Of a stretch of DNA of 64,000 nucleotides, positions 34,439 to 43,906 are shown piece by piece. How positions within the stretch are numbered: the first letter of the stretch is position 1; each line of letters starts with the position of its first letter. This DNA is from Thiotrichaceae bacterium (GTDB taxonomy: Bacteria > Pseudomonadota > Gammaproteobacteria > SZUA-140): the NCBI GenBank assembly GCA_002401765.2, contig NVTY02000059.1:62001-126000 (forward strand). Reading direction: 5' to 3'. The notes under the pieces were generated by a model. The model made no database searches. It was not told the origin of the DNA and saw only the letters and a program-made list of their open reading frames with translations. The translations under genes and the position numbers were made by a program.

Positions 34439-36559
34439 TTAGTAGTTCCAACTCACTGAGGCCTGAACATTGCGGGGTGCAGCATAAAATGACTGCTCCT
34501 TGTAGAGACTGCCCAGATATTTTTCATTAGTGACATTGTTTACGTTCAATGCCACCGTTACGTTAGCGTTGACGCCATACTGTACGGCCAGATCCAACCG
34601 GCTGTATGCTTTCTGCTCAGCTGTTTTGCTGGTGGTCTTGATGTCATCCTGCCATTTGAACGCTCCACTCACTTTTAACGCAGACACTGTTGGCACTTTG
34701 TAGGACGCAGACAGCTTTACCAATTGAGAAGGTATGTACTGCACCGCTTCGCCAAGCTCCTTATCTTTAACATCGACCAGGGTAAAACCTGCACCAACAT
34801 TCAAGCCTGTCATCACTTCGCCGGAGAACTCCACTTCGAAGCCCTTACTTTCGAACTCTCTGGGTTCGTACAAGGCGGTACCGGTGGTCGCGTCACGGCT
34901 AACAAACTTCCCAAAGTTACCCAACTCAGCCTGAAACAACGCAACAGTCAGTATTGCTCGCTCGTTGTTAAAAGATTTTTTCAAACCTATTTCTGTATTT
35001 TCACCGTTAGTGGCACCCAAAGGCTCGAACGTGCTGTTGACCCATGCCTGCTGCCTGAACACTTCACTGTAGCTACCGTAAGCCATCAGTTCATCTGTCA
35101 GCTGGTAGGTCACACCATAAAAAGGCACGGTCCTTTTCGCGTCGGTATCAGAAGAAGCCCCATAGTTCGTTCCCTTCTGGGTGAGATCAACGTTTCTTGC
35201 ACCCAACAAGATTGAAAGCTCATCCGTAGGATTCAAACGGGATGACACATAAAAAGATTTCTGTGTCAATTCGATGTTAGCGGTATCGGTCGCCGGATCA
35301 TGATCAACAAAATTTGGTCGCGGCGTATTGCCTTCAGCCCAGTCACTGCCGAGCACGGGGAAACCGTTAGTGGAATCGTAGATTGATTTAGCATCCATGG
35401 TGGATTTAGAGTGGTTATAACCAATGACCAATTGGTGCTCACGATCAGCGAGTTCAAAGTCACCGGAAGCGAAGATATCGTATATCTGCTGCTCTTCCTG
35501 GCTTTCAAAGGCACTGGCCCAACCATTCAATCCCGTTTCATCTGCGCGTACAGGTGTACCCCAAACAAAAAACAGCTCCGAATCGTAGTCAACGATATTG
35601 TGTGTGAAAACACCATTAAAATTCCAGCCACTGCCTAATTCGTGCTTAATATCAAGGAAGGTTTGCTGCTCAATACTGTTGCCAAAGGTCCAATCTGGTG
35701 CGTTACTGGTAGCAACGTCATAGTCGGTTTGTGTGCCGTCATCGTAGACCAACGGCAATGCACCCCATAACACGCCGTTGGCATTGTTTTGGTCATAGAC
35801 ATGGCCAACAGTCAACAAAGTTTGGTCAGTGACATCCACTTCTAACACACCGTAGACCACGCTATTTTCTTCTTCATATCGATCCAGGTAAGACTTGCTG
35901 TCTTCTTTGGCGACGACCAAACGCCCTCGAACTTTGTCAGAAATCGCTCCCGATACATCAGCATCCACACGAACCCCACTCCAATCGTTGACCGAAAGTT
36001 TGGTGCCAATTTGTAGATCTTCGGTGGGGCGCTTGCGCACAAAGTTAATCGTCGCGGAGGGATTGGCCAAGCCGGTAATCAGTCCCGCAGCACCTTTAAT
36101 AACCTCGACCTTTTCATAGATCGCCGTATCACGTTTCCCATAGGCCTGCCCGTAAACAAAAGGAACACCCAAACCATCGTATTGAAAATTGACGATGTCA
36201 AAACCGCGAGCGGTATAGACGGTACGATTGGTTTCAAATTCCTCAACCGTCACCCCCGGTGTGTAATCCAGCACATCGTTGACATTATCAAGGGCAAAGT
36301 CTTCCATTTGTGCCTCGGAAACCGCCGTCACTGTTTGTGGTGTTGCAAAGATAGATAGCTCCAGATGGGTAGCCGTATCCGTTTCCCCTTGCTCACCGTA
36401 AACATGGATCGCCTCCAGAGTTTTAATCTCATGCTCTGAAGGAATATTATCACTCTCTTGTGCGTGAGTAGCCGTTGCGTGGAAGCCCCCCGCCATGAGT
36501 CCAGCAATGCCCAGTAAAAGCGTTTTTTTATTTGTCTTGCAAAAAAGAAAATTGCCCAT
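34439..36559 (-). CDS. TonB-dependent siderophore receptor
   Basis: This 706-residue outer-membrane receptor of the FhuA/FhuE/FoxA-like siderophore group has a signal peptide of about 33 residues (ending THAQ). The plug domain (about 50-175) contains SIFATPQTVTAVSEAQMEDF, VLDYTPGVTVEEF and RGFDIVNFQYDG, and a 22-strand barrel follows. The end is VQASVSWNY, with an aromatic last residue. Barrel strand motifs such as LTVGHVYDQNNANGVLW are typical. It probably imports the ferric form of the siderophore made by the neighbouring operon. An AGCCAGC-type element lies 45 bases upstream. Confidence 0.94.
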   Translation of the reverse strand: MGNFLFCKTNKKTLLLGIAGLMAGGFHATATHAQESDNIPSEHEIKTLEAIHVYGEQGETDTATHLELSIFATPQTVTAVSEAQMEDFALDNVNDVLDYTPGVTVEEFETNRTVYTARGFDIVNFQYDGLGVPFVYGQAYGKRDTAIYEKVEVIKGAAGLITGLANPSATINFVRKRPTEDLQIGTKLSVNDWSGVRVDADVSGAISDKVRGRLVVAKEDSKSYLDRYEEENSVVYGVLEVDVTDQTLLTVGHVYDQNNANGVLWGALPLVYDDGTQTDYDVATSNAPDWTFGNSIEQQTFLDIKHELGSGWNFNGVFTHNIVDYDSELFFVWGTPVRADETGLNGWASAFESQEEQQIYDIFASGDFELADREHQLVIGYNHSKSTMDAKSIYDSTNGFPVLGSDWAEGNTPRPNFVDHDPATDTANIELTQKSFYVSSRLNPTDELSILLGARNVDLTQKGTNYGASSDTDAKRTVPFYGVTYQLTDELMAYGSYSEVFRQQAWVNSTFEPLGATNGENTEIGLKKSFNNERAILTVALFQAELGNFGKFVSRDATTGTALYEPREFESKGFEVEFSGEVMTGLNVGAGFTLVDVKDKELGEAVQYIPSQLVKLSASYKVPTVSALKVSGAFKWQDDIKTTSKTAEQKAYSRLDLAVQYGVNANVTVALNVNNVTNEKYLGSLYKEQSFYAAPRNVQASVSWNY

Positions 36560-36603
36560 AATTTTTCTCCAACTGTTTTAGATAGTAATATCAATTTTTT
36601 CTA

Positions 36604-36638
36604 GCTGGCTACCGATACCGAAAAGTTGGGGGCTGGCT
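36604..36638 (-). promoter_or_regulatory. AGCCAGC paired element 2 (before the siderophore receptor)
   Basis: On the minus strand the pair is AGCCAGCCCCC and GGTAGCCAGC with cores 28 bases apart, 45 bases before the receptor ATG. No Fur box is visible upstream of it, unlike elements 3 and 4, so this gene may depend mainly on the unknown regulator. Confidence 0.55.
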
Positions 36639-36668
36639 CAAATAAACGTTGCGCAGTACGCGCGGGTA

Positions 36669-36702
36669 CATTGTCTGCTCCTTTTTGTCGGGACAGACAA
36701 TG
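36669..36702. promoter_or_regulatory. Inverted repeat upstream of the receptor promoter
   Basis: CATTGTCTG and CAGACAATG are perfect nine-base arms around a 16-base T/G-rich loop. In the minus direction this lies between the PepSY stop and element 2, so it may be the terminator of the PepSY gene or an operator. There is no long T run directly after the stem on either side. Confidence 0.4.
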
Positions 36703-36753
36703 CACTAATACCCTATGAGTATTCCTATTTGGTGGTGCATATTAAAGCCCACC

Positions 36754-37881
36754 CTAAACACCTATTTCTACAACAGCTAACGTGGACGTTTTACGCGTTT
36801 TTAACTTGCGCGATGCCCACATGTAACTGCCACTGATAGCAAGAAAGCCCATCACTAATCCTGCTATACACCAAATTAATTTACTCGCAAGCCCGCCAAA
36901 ATTACCGAAGTGCAACTCGCGAAAACTGTCCACCGATTGGCTAACAATACCGGCGTCGCGAATATCGTAAATCGCTTGAAACTCACCACTATCGGCAGCA
37001 TATGTCACGGTTGACGAGTACTGACTGGCAAAGGGGTTAGCGTAAGAAATTTCACCAAAAAAGGTGATAGAGAAGCCCGGTTCAGTGGGCATCAACAAAA
37101 AGGTGGGCCTGAAGCTTTCCATGCGTGTTTGGCTATCTATATACAACGCATCAAAATCGATCTGATCGTTGTACATGCGCTCCGTCACGATGTAGTGACC
37201 GCCATCGGCATGTTCTTCCACCTCTTCAAGATAAACAATTAAATTGAAGTAGAGACCGGTGAGACCAATAATCAACAACACAGGCGAACACCAGATACCA
37301 AACAGACGATGCAGGCTGCGTATCATCGCCGTCATGCGTTTATCCCAACGCAGGGTGAAAAATTTCTTCCAGAACTTACGGTAAATAATAAGCCCGGTGA
37401 CCCCTAATGCACAGAGCACCACAGCGAAGACCAAGCCAAGTATCACACCCAAATGAGGCATGGACTCAAACACGTCATTAAGCAAAAAGGTGTAATGGAG
37501 TTCCAATAACCAGTCGGTCAGAGAATCATTCAACGGTACTGGCGCATCCAAGGCCTCACCTGAATAGGGATCGAGATGCACCTTGTACCAGTGCTCGCTG
37601 CCTTTTTTAATCAGATAAACCCGGTCAGCCTCATCGCCTTCATTAAAAAACTCCCAACTACCAATTTCATATTTAGGAAAGTTCTGGTTAATTTCAGGGA
37701 TGAGTTCATTAAAGCCAAGCCGTGTCTCGCCCTGTCGATCCAGCGCCACGATCTCCTGCATTAGCACACTATCGAGTTCAAACTTAAACACCAGTAAACT
37801 ACCGGTGAGTACAATCAACAGCAACGGAATCACCGCCACTAGCGCCAAATAGTTATGAAATTTAAAAAGCGTCTTTCTCAT
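36754..37881 (-). CDS. PepSY-domain inner-membrane protein (putative ferrisiderophore reductase)
   Basis: The 375-residue product has four membrane helices: about 13-35, 145-168 (ILGLVFAVVLCALGVTGLII), 200-220 and 335-360. Two periplasmic PepSY-type regions lie between them. His residues in FHNYLAL, LHYTFLL, LHRLFGIWCSP and LHFGNFGG are placed as expected for haem ligands in PepSY-TM proteins. Members near siderophore genes are thought to reduce iron in the periplasm. It lies between receptor and synthetase with its own Fur box and AGCCAGC element upstream. Confidence 0.85.
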   Translation of the reverse strand: MRKTLFKFHNYLALVAVIPLLLIVLTGSLLVFKFELDSVLMQEIVALDRQGETRLGFNELIPEINQNFPKYEIGSWEFFNEGDEADRVYLIKKGSEHWYKVHLDPYSGEALDAPVPLNDSLTDWLLELHYTFLLNDVFESMPHLGVILGLVFAVVLCALGVTGLIIYRKFWKKFFTLRWDKRMTAMIRSLHRLFGIWCSPVLLIIGLTGLYFNLIVYLEEVEEHADGGHYIVTERMYNDQIDFDALYIDSQTRMESFRPTFLLMPTEPGFSITFFGEISYANPFASQYSSTVTYAADSGEFQAIYDIRDAGIVSQSVDSFRELHFGNFGGLASKLIWCIAGLVMGFLAISGSYMWASRKLKTRKTSTLAVVEIGV

Positions 37882-38043
37882 TATACAAAATCATCCAACA
37901 ACACGGTTCGTTCGCAGCGCGAGCTAGCGCAAACACCATGTAAGTAAAAATCGATTCGTCGGAAAAACAGCAATGAGCTAAGGGGTTAGACATAACCCGA
38001 AAAACATCCCGTACCAACGGTGTCCAAACTTATTTATCAAAAG

Positions 38044-38083
38044 GCTGGCTACCTTGGCCGAGAAATGACCTGGGGGGCTGGCT
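38044..38083 (-). promoter_or_regulatory. AGCCAGC paired element 3 (before the PepSY gene)
   Basis: The cores are 33 bases apart, the widest of the five, with the flanking C run (AGCCAGCCCCCC) and GGTAGCCAGC kept. It stands 163 bases before the PepSY ATG and about 35 bases downstream of a strong Fur box in the direction of transcription. Confidence 0.5.
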
Positions 38084-38117
38084 GTATCACGCAGAGTGAT
38101 GCGCAACAACATTGCCG

Positions 38118-38142
38118 AATGATAATAAAAACCATTATCATT
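38118..38142. promoter_or_regulatory. Fur box before the PepSY gene
   Basis: AATGATAAT and ATTATCATT are nine-base inverted arms separated by seven bases (AAAAACC), which makes an extended Fur site. It lies in the 444-base gap between the second synthetase and the PepSY gene. The open frame of 89 codons crossing this gap on the minus strand is not supported as a gene. The rest of the gap holds element 3 and nothing else I recognise. Confidence 0.7.
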
Positions 38143-38325
38143 TGCAACACTTTAATGTTTTCCTTCTTTTTTGCTAAAGCCAGCCCGCCCCCAATCGACA
38201 TCATGCTGATGTATATAGTGAATTTGAAAATAGCGTGGAAGGAAACCCTTGCGGCCATAAGAGCAACAGGGCGCTGCTTAGGAACGAAAATCGGTTCATC
38301 GCACATGCCAATAAGCAATGATCAA

Positions 38326-40143
38326 CTAACCCCGATACTCGGCAATTGGATTTTCCAATATTCCATGAGTGTCAATCGGCGGGAAGTCCACATCGTCTTT
38401 GTAACCAAAGGTTAGCAAACGAATTCGATTGATACAGGCCCGAACAAATTCCGGCATGTAGATATCAAATTTTTCATATTGTGCTTGCTGATCAGGGAAC
38501 CGCTTTTGGTAAGCGTCAACGGTTTGGTGAACTAATCGCCAAAATATCTCTTCATTAAAACCTTCGTAGCTTACCAATACATTGGAGATATAACGGAAAA
38601 TCGCATCAAAAATACCAGAGACAATAAATAGCGGGAAAAAATCATCACTGTATTTCCACACCACCTGTTGAATCTGCGCGGGCATTCTGGCATGAACCTC
38701 CTCACTTAAATGGACCTCTTCAACAAAGTCCTTCATCACAATTCGCTGGGGCACATAATCCTTCATGATGAGAATCGTATTTTCTCCGTGAGGGGTGAAA
38801 CATAGTCCGTAATGATAGAAGCAGTGCAACAGAGGGTTTAAATAGGCATTAAAATAATGTGTCAGCCACTGTTCGGTGGTCAGGCCCGATTTTTTTATCA
38901 AGCTACCGACCAAGGTATGACCCTCATCGTCTACATATAACAACGCTGCCATAGTCATCATACTTTCACCCGACCTTAAGCGGGCAACGGCACTCTCCCG
39001 CCAAATAACGCCAAGATAGTCGTAGTACTGATAAGGTGCCTGGGATATTTTGGAAAAATGGGGGTGGTCACACGCCACTGTTGCCACCTCCCCCAATAGT
39101 TCCATACCGCACGTCTGGAGGTAGTCATCATCTTTCAACATATCTACCGCCCACGCTGAAATCATGGGTGCCGCTTTAAGCTTTTTGGGATCAACCCCCC
39201 GGTAGACGGAGGTATTCAGAATAGACAGCGCGACTTTGACATAATGCTTATGCGGGTTATCAACATTAAAAAAGGTTCTAATGGATTGCTGAGGGCTATA
39301 CCAATCTTCACTTTTACCCAACAGCACCGCCTTTTTTTCGGCAATCGCACCCGCATACAAATACACCAGCTTGTTGCGCCATTGCCAGTCATGTACAGGG
39401 ATCAGATAGTAGTCGGCACTGTTGAGGCCCAATGCGTTTAGCCGCCCATTAAACTCAGCCAGTTTGTCAGCCCCTAGTTCCTGCTTAATGACATCTTGAA
39501 AACTCAGGCCGGTGGTGCCGGTAAACGTCGCGATCTCTTTATGCACAGCCAGCCAGGAAAGTTGTAGCTTTTGGTCGGCTTCCGGTGCATAACGTTCGTA
39601 ATCATCAACATTAAAGCCTATCCTGCCTTTGTTAAAAATATACCAGGGATGCCCATCCTGGCGATGCTCGAAAGTTTGATAATCGCCATCAGCCATCTCG
39701 TCAGCCGATATACGCCCCTTGGCATAAATATAACTATCGGCGTGCAGGGTTTTATAAGTCTCTTCTATATAATGTGCCATCGTAAAGGAGTCCACACCCA
39801 GCTGTTTCTGAAATTCTAAATAGAATGCTGGGGCATCTATGGCCAGTGTACTCTGGCCATCAACCACTTTCATGATGGAGTCCATACGCACAAACCAGTA
39901 GTCCATCTTTCTAGGTTCGGCATCAAACGTATATTTGATGCCTGGGTTATCACTGTCCAGGATAAAACGGTGAACACCTCCGCTGGATGATACCTCCCTG
40001 GGGATCAGCAGCTTTTCGTGCATGAGTTCAGCAATCGAACGTTTGATGTAGACCCGGTTGGCCAGGTGCCAGTTTTTTTCGCCGAGGTTTTGTGCCAAAC
40101 CCTCCACTGGGTCAATGTCTGATGCGATACTATCCATTATCAT
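38326..40143 (-). CDS. IucA/IucC-family siderophore synthetase (AlcC/DesD/RhbF-like)
   Basis: This 605-residue ATP-dependent NIS synthetase joins a carboxylate, typically citrate or a monoamide, to a hydroxylated amine. The ATP/substrate motif is HRQDGHPWYIFNKGRIGFNV at residues about 160-179, of the form seen in AlcC and DesD. Later motifs are IPVHDWQWRNKLVYLYAG near 250, SIRTFFNVDNPHKHYVKVAL near 300, and FTPHGENTILIMKDYVPQRI near 455, plus a C-terminal ferric-reductase-like lobe. It is the last gene of the five-gene operon. A second ATG two codons on has better spacing from AGGAG and may be the true start. Confidence 0.93.
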   Translation of the reverse strand: MIMDSIASDIDPVEGLAQNLGEKNWHLANRVYIKRSIAELMHEKLLIPREVSSSGGVHRFILDSDNPGIKYTFDAEPRKMDYWFVRMDSIMKVVDGQSTLAIDAPAFYLEFQKQLGVDSFTMAHYIEETYKTLHADSYIYAKGRISADEMADGDYQTFEHRQDGHPWYIFNKGRIGFNVDDYERYAPEADQKLQLSWLAVHKEIATFTGTTGLSFQDVIKQELGADKLAEFNGRLNALGLNSADYYLIPVHDWQWRNKLVYLYAGAIAEKKAVLLGKSEDWYSPQQSIRTFFNVDNPHKHYVKVALSILNTSVYRGVDPKKLKAAPMISAWAVDMLKDDDYLQTCGMELLGEVATVACDHPHFSKISQAPYQYYDYLGVIWRESAVARLRSGESMMTMAALLYVDDEGHTLVGSLIKKSGLTTEQWLTHYFNAYLNPLLHCFYHYGLCFTPHGENTILIMKDYVPQRIVMKDFVEEVHLSEEVHARMPAQIQQVVWKYSDDFFPLFIVSGIFDAIFRYISNVLVSYEGFNEEIFWRLVHQTVDAYQKRFPDQQAQYEKFDIYMPEFVRACINRIRLLTFGYKDDVDFPPIDTHGILENPIAEYRG

Positions 40144-40161
40144 GCTCTCCTGAATGAGTTG

Positions 40162-41364
40162 TTATAAAAGGTTGTTTTTCCAATAACCGGATGGATGAAA
40201 GATTATTAACGCCGAAATTAAAAACAGTGTGCTAACAGCCATGCTCACGTAAAACGGCATGTATAAATCACTGAATTGAATGATGTAACCGAGTGAAAAC
40301 GGAGCAATGATCAGTGCGCTGTTCATGCCAATGGCAATCAGCCGATAGTTCCAGGCCATATCTCCCGGCTTACTGTTTCTGAACAAAAGCAGATCTATGC
40401 CGATCTGGATAAGGAACAAAGCCAGGCCATAGAGCATGCGTCCCGCTACCATGGTGCTCATAACTTGTCCTGCCACTTGCATCCACGTCGTAACCACCAC
40501 GACAGCCGCTGCCAGAATAATCACCCACTGGAGGTTTTTATCCAACCCCAACCGTTTGTAAAACAGCGCAACCACAATACACACTACTGCCGGCAAAACG
40601 AATAAAATACCCGCCTCCAAACTGTTCAAGCCAAACGGCTGTTGTTCTACAAAACGCGTGAAGTACGGACGGATCAGACTCAAAGCAGCGTAATAGAGAA
40701 ACACCAGCCATAAAATGGAGTAGGCTGAGATATGCCTGCCCGTTTGCTTTTGAGAGGCTTCCAACGCCACCGTCTCCACCTGAGGAACGGCCTTTCGTTT
40801 AAGCAGCCACCAACTGATCAGCATTTGTAGCCAGTCGGAGATCGCCATAATTAGCAGAATATAGCGTGGATCCGAAAACTCCACCAAACTGCCCCCGATG
40901 ACAGCAGCGACCAACGTTGCCAAATAGGTGATGAAGCCGTAACTACTCACGGCGTGAGTATGATTCTCCCTGCCAGCAAAGCTAATTATCAATGGATAGA
41001 TCAGCAGATAACTGCTTTTGAATGCCACATGAACCATGGACAAAATCAGAAACAGCCACTCGTTGGGTGCCCACATACAGGCCAGCACAGCCACCCCGGC
41101 CATCGCCTGGGTATAGATGAGAATCTTCAGTGTGGGAATGGTCTTACTCAGTTTCGCCCAGGCCGGATAAGAAAAAATCATTACAAACCGGCAACAGGCA
41201 ATCAAAATTCCTACATACTGGGGATTTTCGACACCGTATACCACTGAGAAATACTGGGGGTAGTATGGCACCAGTAGCATGTCAGCCATAAAGCCGACAA
41301 GCACACAGACATACAGAAAAACGAGCGCACTTCCACACTCCCCCCGCAGGGTTTTAAGCCACAT
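40162..41364 (-). CDS. MFS transporter, probable siderophore exporter
   Basis: The 400-residue product has twelve predicted membrane helices in the major facilitator pattern, including MLLVPYYPQYFSVVYGVENP near residue 30 and IQIGIDLLLFRNSKPGDMAW near 325. It lies between the two synthetase genes with gaps of 18 and 30 bases, which is the usual position for the exporter of the finished siderophore. It could instead take part in uptake of the ferric form across the inner membrane; no separate ABC permease for this is in the block. Confidence 0.85.
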   Translation of the reverse strand: MWLKTLRGECGSALVFLYVCVLVGFMADMLLVPYYPQYFSVVYGVENPQYVGILIACCRFVMIFSYPAWAKLSKTIPTLKILIYTQAMAGVAVLACMWAPNEWLFLILSMVHVAFKSSYLLIYPLIISFAGRENHTHAVSSYGFITYLATLVAAVIGGSLVEFSDPRYILLIMAISDWLQMLISWWLLKRKAVPQVETVALEASQKQTGRHISAYSILWLVFLYYAALSLIRPYFTRFVEQQPFGLNSLEAGILFVLPAVVCIVVALFYKRLGLDKNLQWVIILAAAVVVVTTWMQVAGQVMSTMVAGRMLYGLALFLIQIGIDLLLFRNSKPGDMAWNYRLIAIGMNSALIIAPFSLGYIIQFSDLYMPFYVSMAVSTLFLISALIIFHPSGYWKNNLL

Positions 41365-41394
41365 TATTACGCCGTCCCCTAGGGCCTGCGACCA

Positions 41395-43830
41395 CTAACA
41401 GGCACCCACTAACTTGGTTTCACTCTGTTTGTAGTTTTCCCTGCTTAGAAAGGTCAGATTGGCGGATTTGTGCGGCATATCAATCACCCGCTGGAACTCA
41501 TAACCCACCTTTTTGAACAAGCCCAGGGCCGCCTTGGAATCACGGTGAGACTCACCAACACAACGCCACACTTCGGGCTGGGCAAATAGGTAATCCAGGA
41601 TGGTACGAATCACGGCCATGGAATGGCGCTGTTCCCGGTTCTCGGCCGCGATACATATATGCATGCCATAATCAGCCGGTTTCGCATCATAGTACCTACT
41701 CACAGGATCACGCATAGACCAGTAATACTCAGTCACAAACGCCGCCTGGCCATCGATCTCACCAATAAAGGCATGAGAGTAATCCGAGGCATCCAGATTG
41801 ATATAAAATGCTTCCAGCGCTTTTAAAGAGATATTCATCGCCCAGTAAGGAATAGTGTGTTCGCGGTGATACCACGCGTGTAGCATCGCCATATCCTTAT
41901 CCAGGTCTAACGGCCTTAAGCTGAATTTCATCCCGTTATCTTGTTTGGAAAAAACAGACCCCAGGCCTTCAGGACTCATCAGCGCCTTGCTAAAATGGGT
42001 CACTAAAAACGGATTGGGATAATCGACATACACAGCATGGGTTTCCAATGGCCGCATCAGTTCGTCGTAGTCATGCAGGCGCGTAAGTAAATTGGCTTTC
42101 ACCTCTAGGTCTCGGCTTTGGATCATATAGCTCACCCAACCCGTCTTATCCCCGGGCAAAAGTGCTTGCAGCGCTTCGCTCATCATTCCGACCAAATGCG
42201 TTTCTTCCACCAGCCGCGCACGGCCAATGGAATTGATCACGGTAATAATATTGTTAATCACGAAGTAATAAGTAAACTTAGGGTTTAAAAAACTAACGTC
42301 CGCAATACATAAGCTCTCATCACCCAATTCAGGCAGAAGCTGTTTCGCGTAATGCTCCCCGCCTTCGCGGAAAAAATAGCCCTGATTGTCGCGAAAATAG
42401 AAAATTGCCGGATAACCATTTCCATCCACTTCGAGCAGACAGTTTTGTCCATGCCCCTCAAGAAACAACCCATGAGTGTTGTACATTTTCACCAGGGGAA
42501 TCAGGCTAATTTGTAGATACCGCTCAAACCAATCCAGTGCAACATTATTCACTGCCCTTTTTTCATTTTTTGCAATATCAATAATGGTCTTCACAATGCG
42601 GTTCTGCTGATACGGCAGGATAGGGTCCTGACACCAAGCGGCCAACAAACTGATATTTTTCTCCGGCATAGACTTAAACGGGTTGTTTCTTACCACCGTA
42701 CTAAATCCATCAATCACCTTGCCTTTGTATCTCACCGCCATAAAACCAGGATCGGTCACGGCCTGAAAACGGGGGTATTGTTCCCCCAGGGTTTCACCAA
42801 ACTCCGTTCGCATCAACTTGGCGAATTCATAGCCACGCATCAACTCTTTAGGCAGGTTGACACGCTCTGAGTTGGTGATTTGCACGTTTAGGGAAAACTT
42901 CAACATATAGTCGCTTTCATCGCTGTACAGCGTGCGAATGGACGAAGTGGCGGTATAAAGCGATCCGCACTCGCCCAGGCTGAATATCAGCTTGTTATCA
43001 ATAAGCTCTTGAATCACCGCCTGCTTGAGCATATGTTTTGCTTGCCAGGGATGACATGGTAAAACCTTCCAATGATCCGAATCCGCAATACGTGCTTGCG
43101 TCTCTGCATCCATGTGCGGTTCCTGCATGAATTGATCTTTTAGCGTGCTACTCAAACAGGTATCCAGATGTTTTTCCCAAATCAGATCAGCCGATACCAG
43201 GAAATAATGGAGCTGGAATTTAGATTTGGTTTCCGGGGAATAGTCCACCAATTGTGCATCATCAAAACCGATTCGGCTCTTTGCCACAGGATGCATGGCA
43301 TGGCCGAGAAGCAGGGACTGTTCGGCATCGATAAATGAAACGGTATCCGCAAAAATATCATCAATATCACCGCTTTCCATCTGGCGGTGACGAATAAATT
43401 TCGCTGTGTTTTCAACACTGTTATGGAGACGCCCCAGTAAGACATTCATGCCATCACGGGACTCTATTTCATTCTGTAACAAATAATTTTCGCTGGTCAG
43501 GCGGGAAAATTCTTCCAACGAAACCTCCGCAAACCCTTCACTGCCCACCTCACGCACCACCACAGGAAAACTAAATTTATGTCGGCCAGTGAATGAAAAA
43601 TACTCCAGAGGGCAAAAAACCTCTTTATCCAGATGCTCAAGCCTGATCTTTATCAATTTATCGTGATGTATACTCCGCATATGTAAGGCCAAGGGTTCAT
43701 CATACTTCGGGGTATGAAAAACTTTTCCCCAGGCCTGGGTTTCACGCAAATAACAGTTTATGTAAGTGCCATAAACAGCATCAATCGCAAAACGAACATA
43801 ACTATTATTTTTAACTGAATTTAATTCCAC
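41395..43830 (-). CDS. Fusion of an IucA-type siderophore synthetase with a GNAT N-acetyltransferase
   Basis: The 811-residue product has two enzymes. Residues 1 to about 620 are an NIS synthetase with GHAMHPVAKSRIGF at 176-189, LPCHPWQAKHML near 270, SSIRTLYSDESDYMLKFSLN near 315 and LFLEGHGQNCLLEVDGN near 455. Residues about 634-811 are a siderophore-type acetyltransferase (YHREHTIPYWAMNISLKAL, GMHICIAAENREQRHSMAV, KKVGYEFQRVIDMP). In rhizobactin and aerobactin pathways these are separate proteins (RhbC and RhbD, IucA and IucB). The fused form would acetylate the hydroxylated amine and then couple it to citrate. Confidence 0.92.
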   Translation of the reverse strand: MELNSVKNNSYVRFAIDAVYGTYINCYLRETQAWGKVFHTPKYDEPLALHMRSIHHDKLIKIRLEHLDKEVFCPLEYFSFTGRHKFSFPVVVREVGSEGFAEVSLEEFSRLTSENYLLQNEIESRDGMNVLLGRLHNSVENTAKFIRHRQMESGDIDDIFADTVSFIDAEQSLLLGHAMHPVAKSRIGFDDAQLVDYSPETKSKFQLHYFLVSADLIWEKHLDTCLSSTLKDQFMQEPHMDAETQARIADSDHWKVLPCHPWQAKHMLKQAVIQELIDNKLIFSLGECGSLYTATSSIRTLYSDESDYMLKFSLNVQITNSERVNLPKELMRGYEFAKLMRTEFGETLGEQYPRFQAVTDPGFMAVRYKGKVIDGFSTVVRNNPFKSMPEKNISLLAAWCQDPILPYQQNRIVKTIIDIAKNEKRAVNNVALDWFERYLQISLIPLVKMYNTHGLFLEGHGQNCLLEVDGNGYPAIFYFRDNQGYFFREGGEHYAKQLLPELGDESLCIADVSFLNPKFTYYFVINNIITVINSIGRARLVEETHLVGMMSEALQALLPGDKTGWVSYMIQSRDLEVKANLLTRLHDYDELMRPLETHAVYVDYPNPFLVTHFSKALMSPEGLGSVFSKQDNGMKFSLRPLDLDKDMAMLHAWYHREHTIPYWAMNISLKALEAFYINLDASDYSHAFIGEIDGQAAFVTEYYWSMRDPVSRYYDAKPADYGMHICIAAENREQRHSMAVIRTILDYLFAQPEVWRCVGESHRDSKAALGLFKKVGYEFQRVIDMPHKSANLTFLSRENYKQSETKLVGAC

Positions 43831-43906
43831 CTTAATCGCTCCTAAATTTTATTCCAGGCTAACGCGCAAGCTAATCCGCAACACCTTCTATCGATGAAGC
43901 GTGTAT

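Noticed and set aside
38049-38318. 89-codon open frame on the minus strand between the synthetase and PepSY genes
   Set aside because: It runs across the Fur box and element 3 and has no family signal; the gap is better explained as a control region.
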